DNA of 64,000 nucleotides from Cellulomonas sp. C5510 (GTDB lineage Bacteria > Actinomycetota > Actinomycetes > Actinomycetales > Cellulomonadaceae), in NCBI RefSeq assembly GCF_019797765.1, contig NZ_CP081862.1:1054001-1118000 (forward strand), read 5' to 3'. Positions 49,407 through 62,983 of this stretch are shown here, piece after piece. The stretch's first letter is position 1; every line of letters starts with the position of its first letter. A model generated the notes under the pieces. That model had not been told where the DNA came from and searched no databases. It was given only the letters and a program-made list of their open reading frames with translations. A program made the position numbers and the translations under genes.

Positions 49407-50218
49407 CGCACACCCCGCACGCGACCGCCGTCGTCCACGCGCTGCGACCCGGGACCGGGCTGCCGCTGGTGCTGCTGCACGCCTTCCCGCTCGACCACCG
49501 GATGTGGGCCGACGTCGCCGCGCTCCTGCCCGCAGCGCCGCACGGCGCAGCCACGCAGCCCGTGCTCGCGCTCGACCTGCCGGGGCTCGGCGCCGCGCAG
49601 GGGGTGCCGCTGCCCGCGCCGTCGCTCGACGCGTCCGCCGACGCCGTCGCCGCGGCGCTCGCGGAGGCCGGCCACGACCGCGCCGTCGTGGCCGGTCTGT
49701 CCATGGGCGGCTACGTGGCCCTGGCGCTGCTCGAGCGGCACCCCGGCCTCGTCGCCGGGATCGGGCTGCTCGACACGAAGGTCGGCGCCGACTCCGACGA
49801 GGCACGGGCGAACCGGCTGCGCGTCGCCGACGCCGTCGAGTCGTCCGGGACGGTCGACGCGGTGCTCCCCATGGCCGAGGCCTTGCTCGGGGAGGCCGCC
49901 CGGGGTCGCGGGGTGGCGGACCGCGTGCGCGCGTGGATCGAGGCCCAGCCGCCCGCCGGCGTCGCGTGGTCGCAGCGGGCGATGGCCGCACGGCCCGACC
50001 GGGCGTCGCAGCTCGCGGAGCTCGCCGGGCCGGCCCTGGTGCTCGTCGGCGAGGAGGACCAGCCGACGCCCGTGGCCGAGGCGCGTCGCACCGCGGACCT
50101 GCTCGGCGTCGAGCCCGTCGTCGTCCCGGGCGCCGGGCACCTCACGGCGGTCGAGAGCCCGGACGCGGTCGCGGCCGCCCTCGGGGAGCTGCTCGGACGG
50201 GCGGCCGCCGGGCGCTGA
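49403..50218 (+). CDS. Alpha/beta-fold hydrolase
   Basis: 271 aa. LVLLHAFPLDHRMWADVA, nucleophile elbow VVAGLSMGGYVALAL (Ser in GLSMGG), VLVGEEDQPTPVAEA (acid) and GAGHLTAVESPDAV (His). It resembles the 3-oxoadipate enol-lactonase/esterase branch, but no aromatic-degradation genes are near. ATG at 49403 overlaps the previous hydrolase and has the SD gaggagg. A paralogue-like pair with a shared transcript. Confidence 0.82.
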   Translation: MTHTPHATAVVHALRPGTGLPLVLLHAFPLDHRMWADVAALLPAAPHGAATQPVLALDLPGLGAAQGVPLPAPSLDASADAVAAALAEAGHDRAVVAGLSMGGYVALALLERHPGLVAGIGLLDTKVGADSDEARANRLRVADAVESSGTVDAVLPMAEALLGEAARGRGVADRVRAWIEAQPPAGVAWSQRAMAARPDRASQLAELAGPALVLVGEEDQPTPVAEARRTADLLGVEPVVVPGAGHLTAVESPDAVAAALGELLGRAAAGR

Positions 50219-50274
50219 GGCCAGGCGGGGCTGCCGGGGCCCGGCCGGCGCGCGACCGTGCCGGCGTCGGTGGG

Positions 50275-50748
50275 TCAGACGGGACCGGGGGCGTCACCCA
50301 GCGCACGGGCGAGCGCCACCGGCAGGTCCAGCGACTCGCCGTCCTTGCCACCGGCACCCAGCACCAGCGGCGGGTCCTGCGGCTCGGGCTGCACCCCGCG
50401 CAGCCGCGCGCCGATCGACGGCGGCACGGTCAGCACGTAGAACCCGCCGTCCGTCCCGACCGCGACCGTGCGGTCCCGGCGCAGGTACCACCCGCGCAGC
50501 GGCGTCCGGAAGCGCCCGCGGCCGCCGTACCCCTGCGCCTGCAGCGGCTCCGGCGCGACGCCGCGCGCGGTGGCCTCCGCGACGAAGGCGGCGATGAGCT
50601 CACGGGCCCGCGCGGACTCCGCCTGCCGTCGGGCCCGCAGCGCTGCCTCGTGGGCGTCAGCGGCCTCGCGCCGCCGGGACCGCCAGTCCGACCCCGCGTC
50701 GGCGGCAGGACGGGCGTCCGGGCCGTCGGCGGGGGGCGTGGCGCTCAC
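50275..50748 (-). CDS. Hypothetical protein (157 aa)
   Basis: Helical, Arg/Ala-rich N-terminal half (RRREAADAHEAALRARRQAE), then a compact beta domain (GRGRFRTPLRGWYLRRDRTVAVGTDGGFYVLTVPP) and a Gly/Asp-rich end. No signal peptide or membrane helix. GTG at 50748 overlaps the stop of the coiled-coil gene (50745), so both are one transcript and translation is coupled. I do not recognise it; the beta domain recurs in Micrococcineae proteins of unknown role. Confidence 0.7.
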   Translation of the reverse strand: MSATPPADGPDARPAADAGSDWRSRRREAADAHEAALRARRQAESARARELIAAFVAEATARGVAPEPLQAQGYGGRGRFRTPLRGWYLRRDRTVAVGTDGGFYVLTVPPSIGARLRGVQPEPQDPPLVLGAGGKDGESLDLPVALARALGDAPGPV

Positions 50749-53174
50749 CGGTCGGCGGGGGCGGGCTCGCCGGCGTCGTCCCCGGCGGGCGCGGTGCCCT
50801 CGGCGGAACCGGCGTCGCCCTCGTCGTCGGATGCCGACTCGCCGGGTGCCGGTTCGCCGGACGCCGAGCTGCCGGACGCCGAGCTGCCGGACGCCGAGCT
50901 GCCGGACGCACGGGCACCCGACGCGCCGTCGGCAGCGGCACCCCCGATCGCGTCCGCACCGTGCTCGTCCCCGTCCTGGGGCCGGGCGTCGGCCTCGCCC
51001 GGACCGGCGTCGCCGGCCGGTGCGTCGTCGGCGTCCGCGGGGGTCTCGCCGTCGGCGGGGTTCTCCTGCCCACCGGTCGTCGCGTGCTCGGCCGGCCCGG
51101 ACGTCGGGCGGTCGGCCGTGGACGTGCTGCCGGAGGGGCCGGTGGTCGCATCCCCGTCCGCGCCGTCCGTCTCCGGGTCCGCGGAGACCGCGGTGCCGTC
51201 CGTCGCGGCGGGCACCGGTGCGCTCGCGGCCGCGGAGACCGGCGCGGGCCGGCCCTTCCCCCCGCGCGCCGGGCGTGCCGCGGGCCGCGCGGTCCCCTGC
51301 TTGGCCGCGAACTGCGCCTGCGCGGCGTCCGCCCGCTCGAGCGTCTGCCGGTTCGGCACCGGGTCGTGGCCGAGGAGATTGCGGAGCTCGTCGAGGTACG
51401 TGGTGATCGACTCGCGCTGCCGGTTGAGGTCCTCGACCTGGCGCTGCGCGGTGGTGCGCTCGCGCTCCGCCTCCGACATCGCCTCGGACAGGGTCTTCTC
51501 GGCGTGCTCGCGGGCCTCGGCCACCACGCGGTCGGCGTTCTGCCGGGCGTTCGACAGCAGCTCCTTGGCGTGCGCCTGCGAGTCGACGCGGATCTTCTCG
51601 GCCTGCTCCAGGGCCTTGGCGACGCGCTGCTCGGCGTCGGCGGCGTGCGCCTCGGCGTCGGCCACGAGCTTCTCCGTCTCGGCGCGCGCGGTCGCGTGCC
51701 GGTCGGAGTCGGCACGCTCGGCGGCCTCGCGCTGCGCGGCGATCGACAGCTCTGCATCGGCGAGCGCCTGCCGGGCCTGCGCGAGCATGGCGTCCGCCTC
51801 GGTCCGTGCGCGGCCGAGGAGCTCCTCCGCGGCGCGCGACGCCTCGGTCGTCCGCCGCTCGACGTCGAGCCGCGTCGCCTCCTGGAGCTCGGCGACCTCG
51901 CGCTCGGTGCGCTCGCGCAGCTCCGTGGTCTCGCGCTCGGTGCGCTCGCGCAGCTCGGACGTCTCCCGCTCGGCGAGGGAGCGCAGGGTGGCGACCTCGT
52001 GCTCGGTGCGCTCGCGCAGCTCGGACGTCTCGCGCTCCGCGGTCGCGCGGAGCTCGGTGGCGTACTGCTCGGCCTCCGCGCGCTGGACGGCGAGCGCCTG
52101 CTCCGACTCCTGCCGGGCGGCGGCGACCTCGTCGGCCACGGCCGCCCGGAGCTCTCCGGTCTCCCGGTCGGCGGTCGCCCGCACGAAGCCGGCGTACTGC
52201 TCCGCCTCGGTCCTCAGCGCGGCCGTCTCGACGGCGACCCGCTGCTGCAGCTCGGCGGCAGCGCGCTCGGCGGCCGACCGCACCGCGTCGGCGTGGGACT
52301 GCGCCTCGGCACGCAGGGAGGTGACCTCCTCACCCACCGCCTGCCGTGCCTCGGCGATCTCCGTCGCGGCGAGCGACCGCTGCATGGCGGACCAGCGCTC
52401 CGCCTCGGTCCGCAGCTCGGCGAGCTCGGCGGTCACGCGCTGGCGCAGCGCGGTCGTCTCGGCGTCGGCGCGCTGACGCAGGTCCTGGTCGTACCGCTCG
52501 GCGTCGGCGCGCATCGCGGAGGTCTCCGCCTCCGTCGTCGACCGCAGCGCCTCGGCCGCCTGCTCCGTGCTGATGCGCAGCTCGGTCGTCTCGCGCTCGA
52601 CCGTCGCCCGCAGGGTGCCGAGCTCGCGCTCGAGCGTCGCCCGGCGCTCGCTCTCCTCGGTCTGGATCGCCGTCTGGATGCGGGCCGCCTCGCGCTCCGC
52701 CGAGCCCACGAGCTCCTCCGCCCGGCGCTGCGCACCGGTGAGCACGCTCTCCGCCTCGGTGTGCGCGGTGGAGCGCTCCTCGGTGGCCTCGCGGCGGGCG
52801 GTCGCGAGCATCTCGGCGACCTCGTTCTCCGCGCGGGCGCGGAGCTGGCCGGCGGCGAGGCGGGCGCGGGCGAGGGCGTCCGACGCCTGCGCGTTCGCCT
52901 GCTGGACCACGTCCGACGACTGCTCCTCGGCGGAGCGCAGCAGCATCTCGATGCGGGACCCGAGCCCCGAGTAGGTGGGCCGCTCGGCCTCGCGGAGCTG
53001 GCGGTGCGCCTCGGACAGCTCGCCGGAGATCTGCAGCACGCGCTCGTCGAGCGAGGCGACCTGGTTCCGTGCGTCGGACAGCGCGCGCTCGAGCTCGGCC
53101 ATGCGGTCGTCGACGGGTCCGCGGTCGTAGCCACGGAAGTTGACCACCGGGAAGGGCGTACGGTCGTCTGCCAC
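50745..53174 (-). CDS. Long coiled-coil protein, Scy/DivIVA-like polarity factor
   Basis: 809 aa. The N-terminus carries the DivIVA-type motif FPVVNFRGYDRGPVDDRM (RGYD...VD), then about 550 residues of almost uninterrupted coiled coil with irregular 11-mer and heptad repeats (ETSELRERTE, ETTELRERTE and relatives), then an acidic, Ala/Gly/Ser-rich tail of about 200 residues that includes SASGSSASGSS. Known relatives (Streptomyces Scy, sometimes annotated 'cellulose-binding protein') form polar scaffolds with DivIVA and FilP. The GTG at 53174 follows ctgcaggaggaac. Divergent from the membrane-protein gene at 53408. The function is inferred from architecture only. Confidence 0.75.
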   Translation of the reverse strand: MADDRTPFPVVNFRGYDRGPVDDRMAELERALSDARNQVASLDERVLQISGELSEAHRQLREAERPTYSGLGSRIEMLLRSAEEQSSDVVQQANAQASDALARARLAAGQLRARAENEVAEMLATARREATEERSTAHTEAESVLTGAQRRAEELVGSAEREAARIQTAIQTEESERRATLERELGTLRATVERETTELRISTEQAAEALRSTTEAETSAMRADAERYDQDLRQRADAETTALRQRVTAELAELRTEAERWSAMQRSLAATEIAEARQAVGEEVTSLRAEAQSHADAVRSAAERAAAELQQRVAVETAALRTEAEQYAGFVRATADRETGELRAAVADEVAAARQESEQALAVQRAEAEQYATELRATAERETSELRERTEHEVATLRSLAERETSELRERTERETTELRERTEREVAELQEATRLDVERRTTEASRAAEELLGRARTEADAMLAQARQALADAELSIAAQREAAERADSDRHATARAETEKLVADAEAHAADAEQRVAKALEQAEKIRVDSQAHAKELLSNARQNADRVVAEAREHAEKTLSEAMSEAERERTTAQRQVEDLNRQRESITTYLDELRNLLGHDPVPNRQTLERADAAQAQFAAKQGTARPAARPARGGKGRPAPVSAAASAPVPAATDGTAVSADPETDGADGDATTGPSGSTSTADRPTSGPAEHATTGGQENPADGETPADADDAPAGDAGPGEADARPQDGDEHGADAIGGAAADGASGARASGSSASGSSASGSSASGEPAPGESASDDEGDAGSAEGTAPAGDDAGEPAPADR
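50860..50909. repeat. 15-bp tandem repeat in the coiled-coil gene
   Basis: Unit gacgccgagctgccg occurs three times in tandem (50860-50874, 50875-50889, 50890-50904) plus a partial copy. On the coding (minus) strand each unit is Ser-Gly-Ser-Ser-Ala-type (SASGS) in the disordered tail. In-frame length change by slippage is possible. Confidence 0.85.
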
Positions 53175-53407
53175 GAAGTTCCTCCTGCAGGAGCGCGCGA
53201 GCGCTTGTGGGGACCGCCTCCGGGCGGGAGGCTCGGGACGTCCGTCCGACCCCGGTCCGTCGGTCAGCGTATCCGGGCGGACCCGCCCCGCGGCACCCGT
53301 CCCCAGGGCCGGGCACGCGGCGGTCGTGCCCTGCCCCGTCCCGCCGGCGTGCCCGGTCACCGAGGTCCCCGGCCTATCCTGGGCCGTCACGTTCGAGAGG
53401 AAGACGC

Positions 53408-55039
53408 GTGCTCCAGCGACTGATCGCCGCCGTGCTCGCCGTGCTCGGCGTCGCCGCCATCGCGCTCGGCGTCGCGTCGGCCACCGTGTGGCGGGCCGAC
53501 GACCCCCTGGTCGCCACCGCGGCGCCCGGCGGCGCGACGCGGGCCCTGGTGACCGACCCCGGTGTGCTCGAGCTCGCCGGCGACCCGGTGACCGTCACCG
53601 TGCGGGCCGAGGGCTCGCCGGTGGTCCTGGCGGTCGGCCGGGACACCGACGTCCTCGGCTGGCTGGGCGACGACCCCTACGTCCGGGTGACCGGGCTGTC
53701 CGACTGGCACACCCTGGCGACGACGAGCGTCGAGGCGCCGGCCCCGGAACCGAGCGGGACGGCCACCGCCGACGCGGCGGGCGAGACCGCGAGCCCGAGC
53801 CCGTCCGCCACGGGCGGCGCCGGGAGCGAGGCCGCTCCGGCTGCCGACCCGACCGGGTCCGACATGTGGCTCGTCGAGGTCGCCGGGGACGGCTCCGCGA
53901 CCCTGGAGTGGCCCGCGCACGACGGCCGGTGGTCCCTCCTGGCGGTGAGCCTCGGCGACAGCGCCCCCGTGCTGGACCTCGCCTGGCCGCAGACCGTGAC
54001 GACGCCCTGGCTGTGGCCCGGTGTGGCGGCGGGCGTGCTGCTGCTGGCGGTCGCCGCGGTGCTGCTGGTCCGCATCCTGAGGCAGCGTCGCCAGGGGCCG
54101 GACACGGGATGGCACGCGGTCGCCACCGGCCAGATCGCGGTCGTCGCCGCGCCCGCCACCCCGGCGGGCGGCACGGGGGGCGCCGGGGAGGGCGCGCCCG
54201 TGACCGGAGCCGTCGCGCTCGGCACGATCAGCCCGACCGGAGCACCGCTGACCCGGCGGCAGATCCGCGAGGCCGAGGCGGCGGCTGCCGCGGCCGCCGC
54301 CGCCGCACGCCGGCGCGGGAGGCGCGGGGAGACGGGGGCGATCCCGGTGGTGACCGGAGCGGTGCCGACCGTGACGGGAGCTGCGCCCGCCGCGGCAGGG
54401 ACCGCCCCCGGCGGCGCGACGCACGACTCCGCGAACGAGACCGGCGCGGCCTCGGGCGGCGGGCCGGGCGGGACCACCCGGCCCGGGAGCAGCGCGGGGG
54501 AGCGCGCCCCCGTGACCGGGACCACGGAGGCGACCCGATCGACGCCTGCGTCCCCCTCGTCGGCCCCCACGGCACCGGCGCGCCCGGCCGCGCCCGCACC
54601 GTCGGCCGCGCCCGCGTCCCCGGACCAGCCCCGCCCGGGCGCGCCGGGAGCTCCGGCGTCCGAGGGCGCCGCACCGGAGGGCGACGAGGACCGTGCGCCC
54701 GGGCAGGACCGCCGTCGGCTGAGCGCACGGCTGCCGTGGCGCCGGTCGCGCGCCGAGACCCCGGCCGAGCAGCAGCGGGACGACGCCGTCGCGGACCCCA
54801 CGCCCGCCGCCACCGCGACGGCGTGGTCGCCCGTCGCCCCGGCCGCAGCCCCGCCGGCGACGCCGTCGCGGCACGCGCAGGAGGTCACGCCGCCGGCGCC
54901 GGCCGACGAGTCGGCGTCGCCCGCGCAGCGCGCCGACGCCTGGCGTCGCATGTGGGGGTTCCCGTCGGACGACGGGCCGGGGCCCGCCGGCGGCGCAGCC
55001 CGTGACCGTGACGACGAGCCCACGGAGGAGGGACGATGA
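53408..55039 (+). CDS. Uncharacterised two-span membrane protein with long disordered tail
   Basis: 543 aa. Membrane helix 1 at residues 4-24 (LIAAVLAVLGVAAIALGVASA), an extracytoplasmic domain of about 170 residues (PLVATAAPGGATRALVTDPG ... VLDLAWPQTVT), membrane helix 2 at about 200-220 (LWPGVAAGVLLLAVAAVLLV), then about 320 cytoplasmic residues, largely low complexity (Ala/Pro/Gly/Glu) with short recurrences of VTGA. GTG at 53408 with gagaggaag; TATCCT at 53375-53380 is a likely -10. Overlaps the next gene (lipoprotein) by 4 nt. I do not recognise the extracellular domain. Confidence 0.7.
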   Translation: MLQRLIAAVLAVLGVAAIALGVASATVWRADDPLVATAAPGGATRALVTDPGVLELAGDPVTVTVRAEGSPVVLAVGRDTDVLGWLGDDPYVRVTGLSDWHTLATTSVEAPAPEPSGTATADAAGETASPSPSATGGAGSEAAPAADPTGSDMWLVEVAGDGSATLEWPAHDGRWSLLAVSLGDSAPVLDLAWPQTVTTPWLWPGVAAGVLLLAVAAVLLVRILRQRRQGPDTGWHAVATGQIAVVAAPATPAGGTGGAGEGAPVTGAVALGTISPTGAPLTRRQIREAEAAAAAAAAAARRRGRRGETGAIPVVTGAVPTVTGAAPAAAGTAPGGATHDSANETGAASGGGPGGTTRPGSSAGERAPVTGTTEATRSTPASPSSAPTAPARPAAPAPSAAPASPDQPRPGAPGAPASEGAAPEGDEDRAPGQDRRRLSARLPWRRSRAETPAEQQRDDAVADPTPAATATAWSPVAPAAAPPATPSRHAQEVTPPAPADESASPAQRADAWRRMWGFPSDDGPGPAGGAARDRDDEPTEEGR

Positions 55040-56082
55040 CCACACCGACCACCCGGCGCGGCCCCCTGCCCGGGGCTCTCCGCCCGCATCCGTCTCGCCG
55101 CCGGACGATGGGCGCGGCGCTCGCGGTGGCGGCGGCCCTCGCGCTCGGCGCGTGCGCCGCCCCGCTGCCCGAGCCCTCGCCCGACGCCGTCCCGGCCGTC
55201 CCGCCCCCCGTCCTCACCGCGGCGCAGTCCGAGCACGTCCTGGCCGCCGTCGGGGACGTGCTGGCGACGGGGGACGAGGTACTGGACGCCTCAGGGCTGG
55301 AGGCACGCCTCTCGGGTCCCGCCCTCGCGATCCGCACGGCGGAGTACGCCCGCGCGGCCGCCACGAACGGCGAGCGCCCTCCGGTGACGATCCCCTTGAC
55401 GGCGCAGACGACGATCGTCCCCGACACCGCGTCCTGGCCGCGCACGCAGATGGTCGTGACCGAGCAGCCCGCGGACCTCCAGGCGCCGCTGCTGCTCGTC
55501 CTCGAGCAGACCGGTCCGCGCCAGCCGTACCGCCTGTGGGGCTGGGCGCGCCTCGGCCCGTCGGTGCAGATGCCGGCGACGGCGGACCCGGCGATCGGCA
55601 GCGAGCCGGTCGCCCCCGACGACGACTCGCTGCTCGTGACCCCGACCGAGGCGGTCGCGCAGTACGCGGACGTGCTGACGAACGGCGACGCCTCCCAGCA
55701 CGCCGGAACCTTCCCGCAGGACTTCTTCCGCTCGGCCCTGACAGAGGCCCGCAACCAGACCGCGTCGAGCCTCCAGGAGGTCGCGACCGTGGCGGAGACG
55801 GTCGCGCCCGTCGACGGCGAGGTGACCGCCCTGCGGACCGCCGACGGAGGTGCGATCGTCGTCGGGGAGCTGAGCACCGTCACGACCATCACCCTGAGCC
55901 AGGGGAGCATCACGTTGAGCGACCCGTTCGACGTGGCCCTGGCGGGGCGCGACAGCGTGTCCAGCAACCTCGTCCGCACCTGGACCGACGTCGTGGCCCT
56001 GTACGTGCCGCCCGCCGGCGGGGAGGACCAGGTCCAGGTGCTGGCGGCAGAGCACGCCCGGACGGCCGTCACCGGCGAGTGA
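55036..56082 (+). CDS. Uncharacterised lipoprotein
   Basis: 348 aa. A basic leader (HPSRRR), hydrophobic stretch and lipobox LALGAC (Cys about residue 40), so it is anchored at the outer face. The mature part of about 300 residues has recurring beta strands (TTIVPDTASWPRTQMVVTEQP, YRLWGWARLGPS, AQYADVLTNGDASQHAGTF, GQ-rich later) and no known motif. ATG at 55036 overlaps the upstream stop; an in-frame ATG at 55108 directly before the hydrophobic core is an alternative. It is co-transcribed with the preceding membrane protein and likely works with it. Confidence 0.72.
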   Translation: MTTPTTRRGPLPGALRPHPSRRRTMGAALAVAAALALGACAAPLPEPSPDAVPAVPPPVLTAAQSEHVLAAVGDVLATGDEVLDASGLEARLSGPALAIRTAEYARAAATNGERPPVTIPLTAQTTIVPDTASWPRTQMVVTEQPADLQAPLLLVLEQTGPRQPYRLWGWARLGPSVQMPATADPAIGSEPVAPDDDSLLVTPTEAVAQYADVLTNGDASQHAGTFPQDFFRSALTEARNQTASSLQEVATVAETVAPVDGEVTALRTADGGAIVVGELSTVTTITLSQGSITLSDPFDVALAGRDSVSSNLVRTWTDVVALYVPPAGGEDQVQVLAAEHARTAVTGE

Positions 56083-56131
56083 CGTCCGCCCGCGACATCG
56101 TCAGTCCACGCGAGAGCAGGAGCACAGCAGC

Positions 56132-57073
56132 ATGAGCCAGAACCCGGCCCACCAGCCGCGCCTCGACGTGCGGGGCGCGGTCGACCTGTCCGGTCTCGGC
56201 CGACCCGCGACCCCGGCCCCCGGGACCCCCGGCGGACTGCCGACGCCCGGCCCGTACGTGACGGACGTGGACACCGAGGGCTTCCCGGCCCTGGTGCAGT
56301 CCTCGACGCAGCACCCGGTGGTCGTGCTGCTGTGGGCGTCGTGGAGCGAGGCGAGCATCAACCTGGCGCGCGACCTGGGTGCGCTCGCGGACGAGTACGG
56401 CGGCCGGCTCCTGCTGGCCCGCATCGACTCGGAGGCGAACCCTCAGGTCGCGGCGGCCTTCCAGGCGCAGTCGGTGCCCTCGGTGGTCGCGGTCCTCGCA
56501 GGCCAGCCGCTGCCGCTGTTCCAGGGGGTGCCGCAGCTGGAGCAGGTGCGGGGGGTGCTGGACCAGGTGCTCGAAGCCGCTGCGGCGAACGGTGTGACCG
56601 GCACGGTCGCGCCGCGCGCGGACGCCCCCGAGGTCCCCGCCGAGCCGGAGGAGCCGCCGCTGCCGCCCCTGCACCAGGCCGCGTACGACGCCATCGAGCG
56701 CGACGACCTCCCCGCTGCCGCGGCGGCGTACGAGCAGGCGCTGCGGGAGAACCCGCGGGACGAGATGGCCCGGGCCGGGCTCGCGCAGGTGGGGCTGCTC
56801 TCGCGGACCCGGGACGCGGACCTGGCGACGGTGCGCAAGGCGGCGGCCGACGCGCCCGGTGACGTCGACGCCCAGCTCGCCGTGGCCGACGTCGACGTGC
56901 TCGGAGGCCAGGTCGAGGACGCGTTCGCGCGCCTGGTGGACACCGTGCGCGTGACGTCGGGACCCGAGCGGGAGCGTGTGCGCGTGCGGCTGGTCGAGCT
57001 GTTCGACGTCGTCGGGACCGAGGACCCGCGCGTGGCAGCCGCCCGTCGCGCGCTGGCGAGCGCCCTGTACTGA
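56132..57073 (+). CDS. YbbN-type thioredoxin-like/TPR co-chaperone (no CxxC)
   Basis: 313 aa. Thioredoxin-like fold at residues 45-155 (VVVLLWASWSEASINLARDLGALADEY, LLLARIDSEANPQVAAAFQAQSVPSVVAVLAG) in which the CxxC active site is replaced by SEAS, then a linker and TPR-like helices (residues 175-313; AAYDAIERDDLPAAAAAYEQALRENPRDEMARAGLAQ). The same arrangement in E. coli YbbN/CnoX acts as holdase and co-chaperone of GroEL and DnaK; some lack both cysteines. ATG at 56132. Last gene of the group with the membrane protein and lipoprotein, 49 nt apart. Confidence 0.88.
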   Translation: MSQNPAHQPRLDVRGAVDLSGLGRPATPAPGTPGGLPTPGPYVTDVDTEGFPALVQSSTQHPVVVLLWASWSEASINLARDLGALADEYGGRLLLARIDSEANPQVAAAFQAQSVPSVVAVLAGQPLPLFQGVPQLEQVRGVLDQVLEAAAANGVTGTVAPRADAPEVPAEPEEPPLPPLHQAAYDAIERDDLPAAAAAYEQALRENPRDEMARAGLAQVGLLSRTRDADLATVRKAAADAPGDVDAQLAVADVDVLGGQVEDAFARLVDTVRVTSGPERERVRVRLVELFDVVGTEDPRVAAARRALASALY

Positions 57074-57212
57074 GCGCCGCCAGCCGGGCCCTGAGGGAGC
57101 GGTGTCCCGGCTCGGGCGCGAGCCGCTGGGGGGCGGACCCGGCTCCCGTCCGGGCTGGTCAGCGGTGAGATCCGCGTGATCACGGGGGTGACCCGGGTCA
57201 CGGTCTGCCGAG

Positions 57213-57242
57213 TTGACGCTCCACCGCGGGACTGCGTAATGT
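57213..57242 (+). promoter_or_regulatory. rrn promoter P1
   Basis: TTGACG (57213-57218), 18 nt, TAATGT (57237-57242), about 490 nt before the 16S gene. Predicted start near 57249. The 57074-57212 stretch has no gene; the YbbN gene ends at 57073. Confidence 0.65.
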
Positions 57243-57403
57243 TCTACGACGTCGCCCGGCAGGGAGGAACGGACACCGAGGATCAACCCGGTGGCTGGTC
57301 CCCCGGGAGACCACCCCCTTGGCTCGGACTCGTCGGGACACATGTGCCCGTCGCTCGTCGCGCCGAGGATCGATCCACCGAGATCGGGACGGTCCACACG
57401 GAC

Positions 57404-57432
57404 TTGACCGGCAGGACCGGATCGGATAAGTT
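57404..57432 (+). promoter_or_regulatory. rrn promoter P2
   Basis: TTGACC (57404-57409), 17 nt, TAAGTT (57427-57432); TAnnnT pattern. Predicted start near 57439, about 290 nt before 16S. Two tandem promoters allow growth-rate control of the operon. Confidence 0.65.
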
Positions 57433-57486
57433 TGAACGGTTGCCTCCGGCCAGGAGCCCGCAAGGGTGAGTGGGGGATGCGCGTCT

Positions 57487-57510
57487 GTTCTTTGAGAACT
57501 CAACAGTGTG
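57487..57510 (+). promoter_or_regulatory. rrn leader antitermination-type element (boxA-like region)
   Basis: GTTCTTTGAGAACTCAACAG and flanks: the leader motif known before actinobacterial 16S genes. A near copy, GTTGTTTGAGAACTGCACAG, recurs before 23S at 59564-59585 (three differences in 22 nt). Likely Nus-dependent antitermination sites; the leader between 57433 and 57731 has no gene. Confidence 0.6.
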
Positions 57511-57731
57511 CCTAGTAGTTGATGCCAAGATGGTTCATCGCTCGGGTTTGGTCGCCTCGTTCGGGGTGGTTGGCCCGTGTGGTGGGTCTTGGTTTCACTG
57601 GGGAGCCGTGTCCGACCCCGTCGGTGCGGTTCCCGGTAAGCCGAATTGATAGATCCTCGCTCGCCAGCGGGTGGGGGTCGTTTCGTGTGTCGGTGGACTG
57701 CTGCTTTCGGGTGGTGGTTGCCAATGAGACA

Positions 57732-62726
<4,995 letters not shown>

Positions 62727-62819
62727 ATACTTTGCTACGCGTCCACTGTGCGGTTCCCGAACCACGAACACGCGCCCTCCGACCTGTCGGTGGGTGTCCC
62801 GTGTCGACAGTTCGACAGA

Positions 62820-62936
62820 GTTACGGCGGCCATAGCGAAGGGGAAACGCCCGGTCCCATTCCGAACCCGGAAGCTAAGCCCTTCAGCGCCGATGGTACTG
62901 CACTCGCCAGGGTGTGGGAGAGTAGGACGCCGCCGG
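62820..62936 (+). rRNA. rrf: 5S ribosomal RNA
   Basis: About 117 nt. GTTACGGCGGCCATAGCGAA at the 5' end pairs with ...GGACGCCGCCGG at the 3' end; loop-A/B elements GGAAACGCCCGGTCCCATTC and GAACCCGGAAGCTAAG are normal. Placed 94 nt after 23S in the same transcript. Confidence 0.96.
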
Positions 62937-62945
62937 ACATCATTC

Positions 62946-62983
62946 AGAAGAAGCCACCCCATCGCTGGGGTGGCTTCTTCTGT
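62946..62983 (+). terminator. rRNA operon terminator
   Basis: Perfect 16-bp stem: agaagaagccacccca (62946-62961), loop tcgc, right arm 62966-62981. The pyrimidine-rich right arm runs into tgtttcccc. This is the strongest terminator in the window and ends the rRNA transcript 10 nt after 5S. Confidence 0.9.

Noticed and set aside
50860..50909. Short direct repeats as a CRISPR-like array
   Set aside because: Units are 15 bp, in exact tandem without spacers, and lie within an open reading frame.
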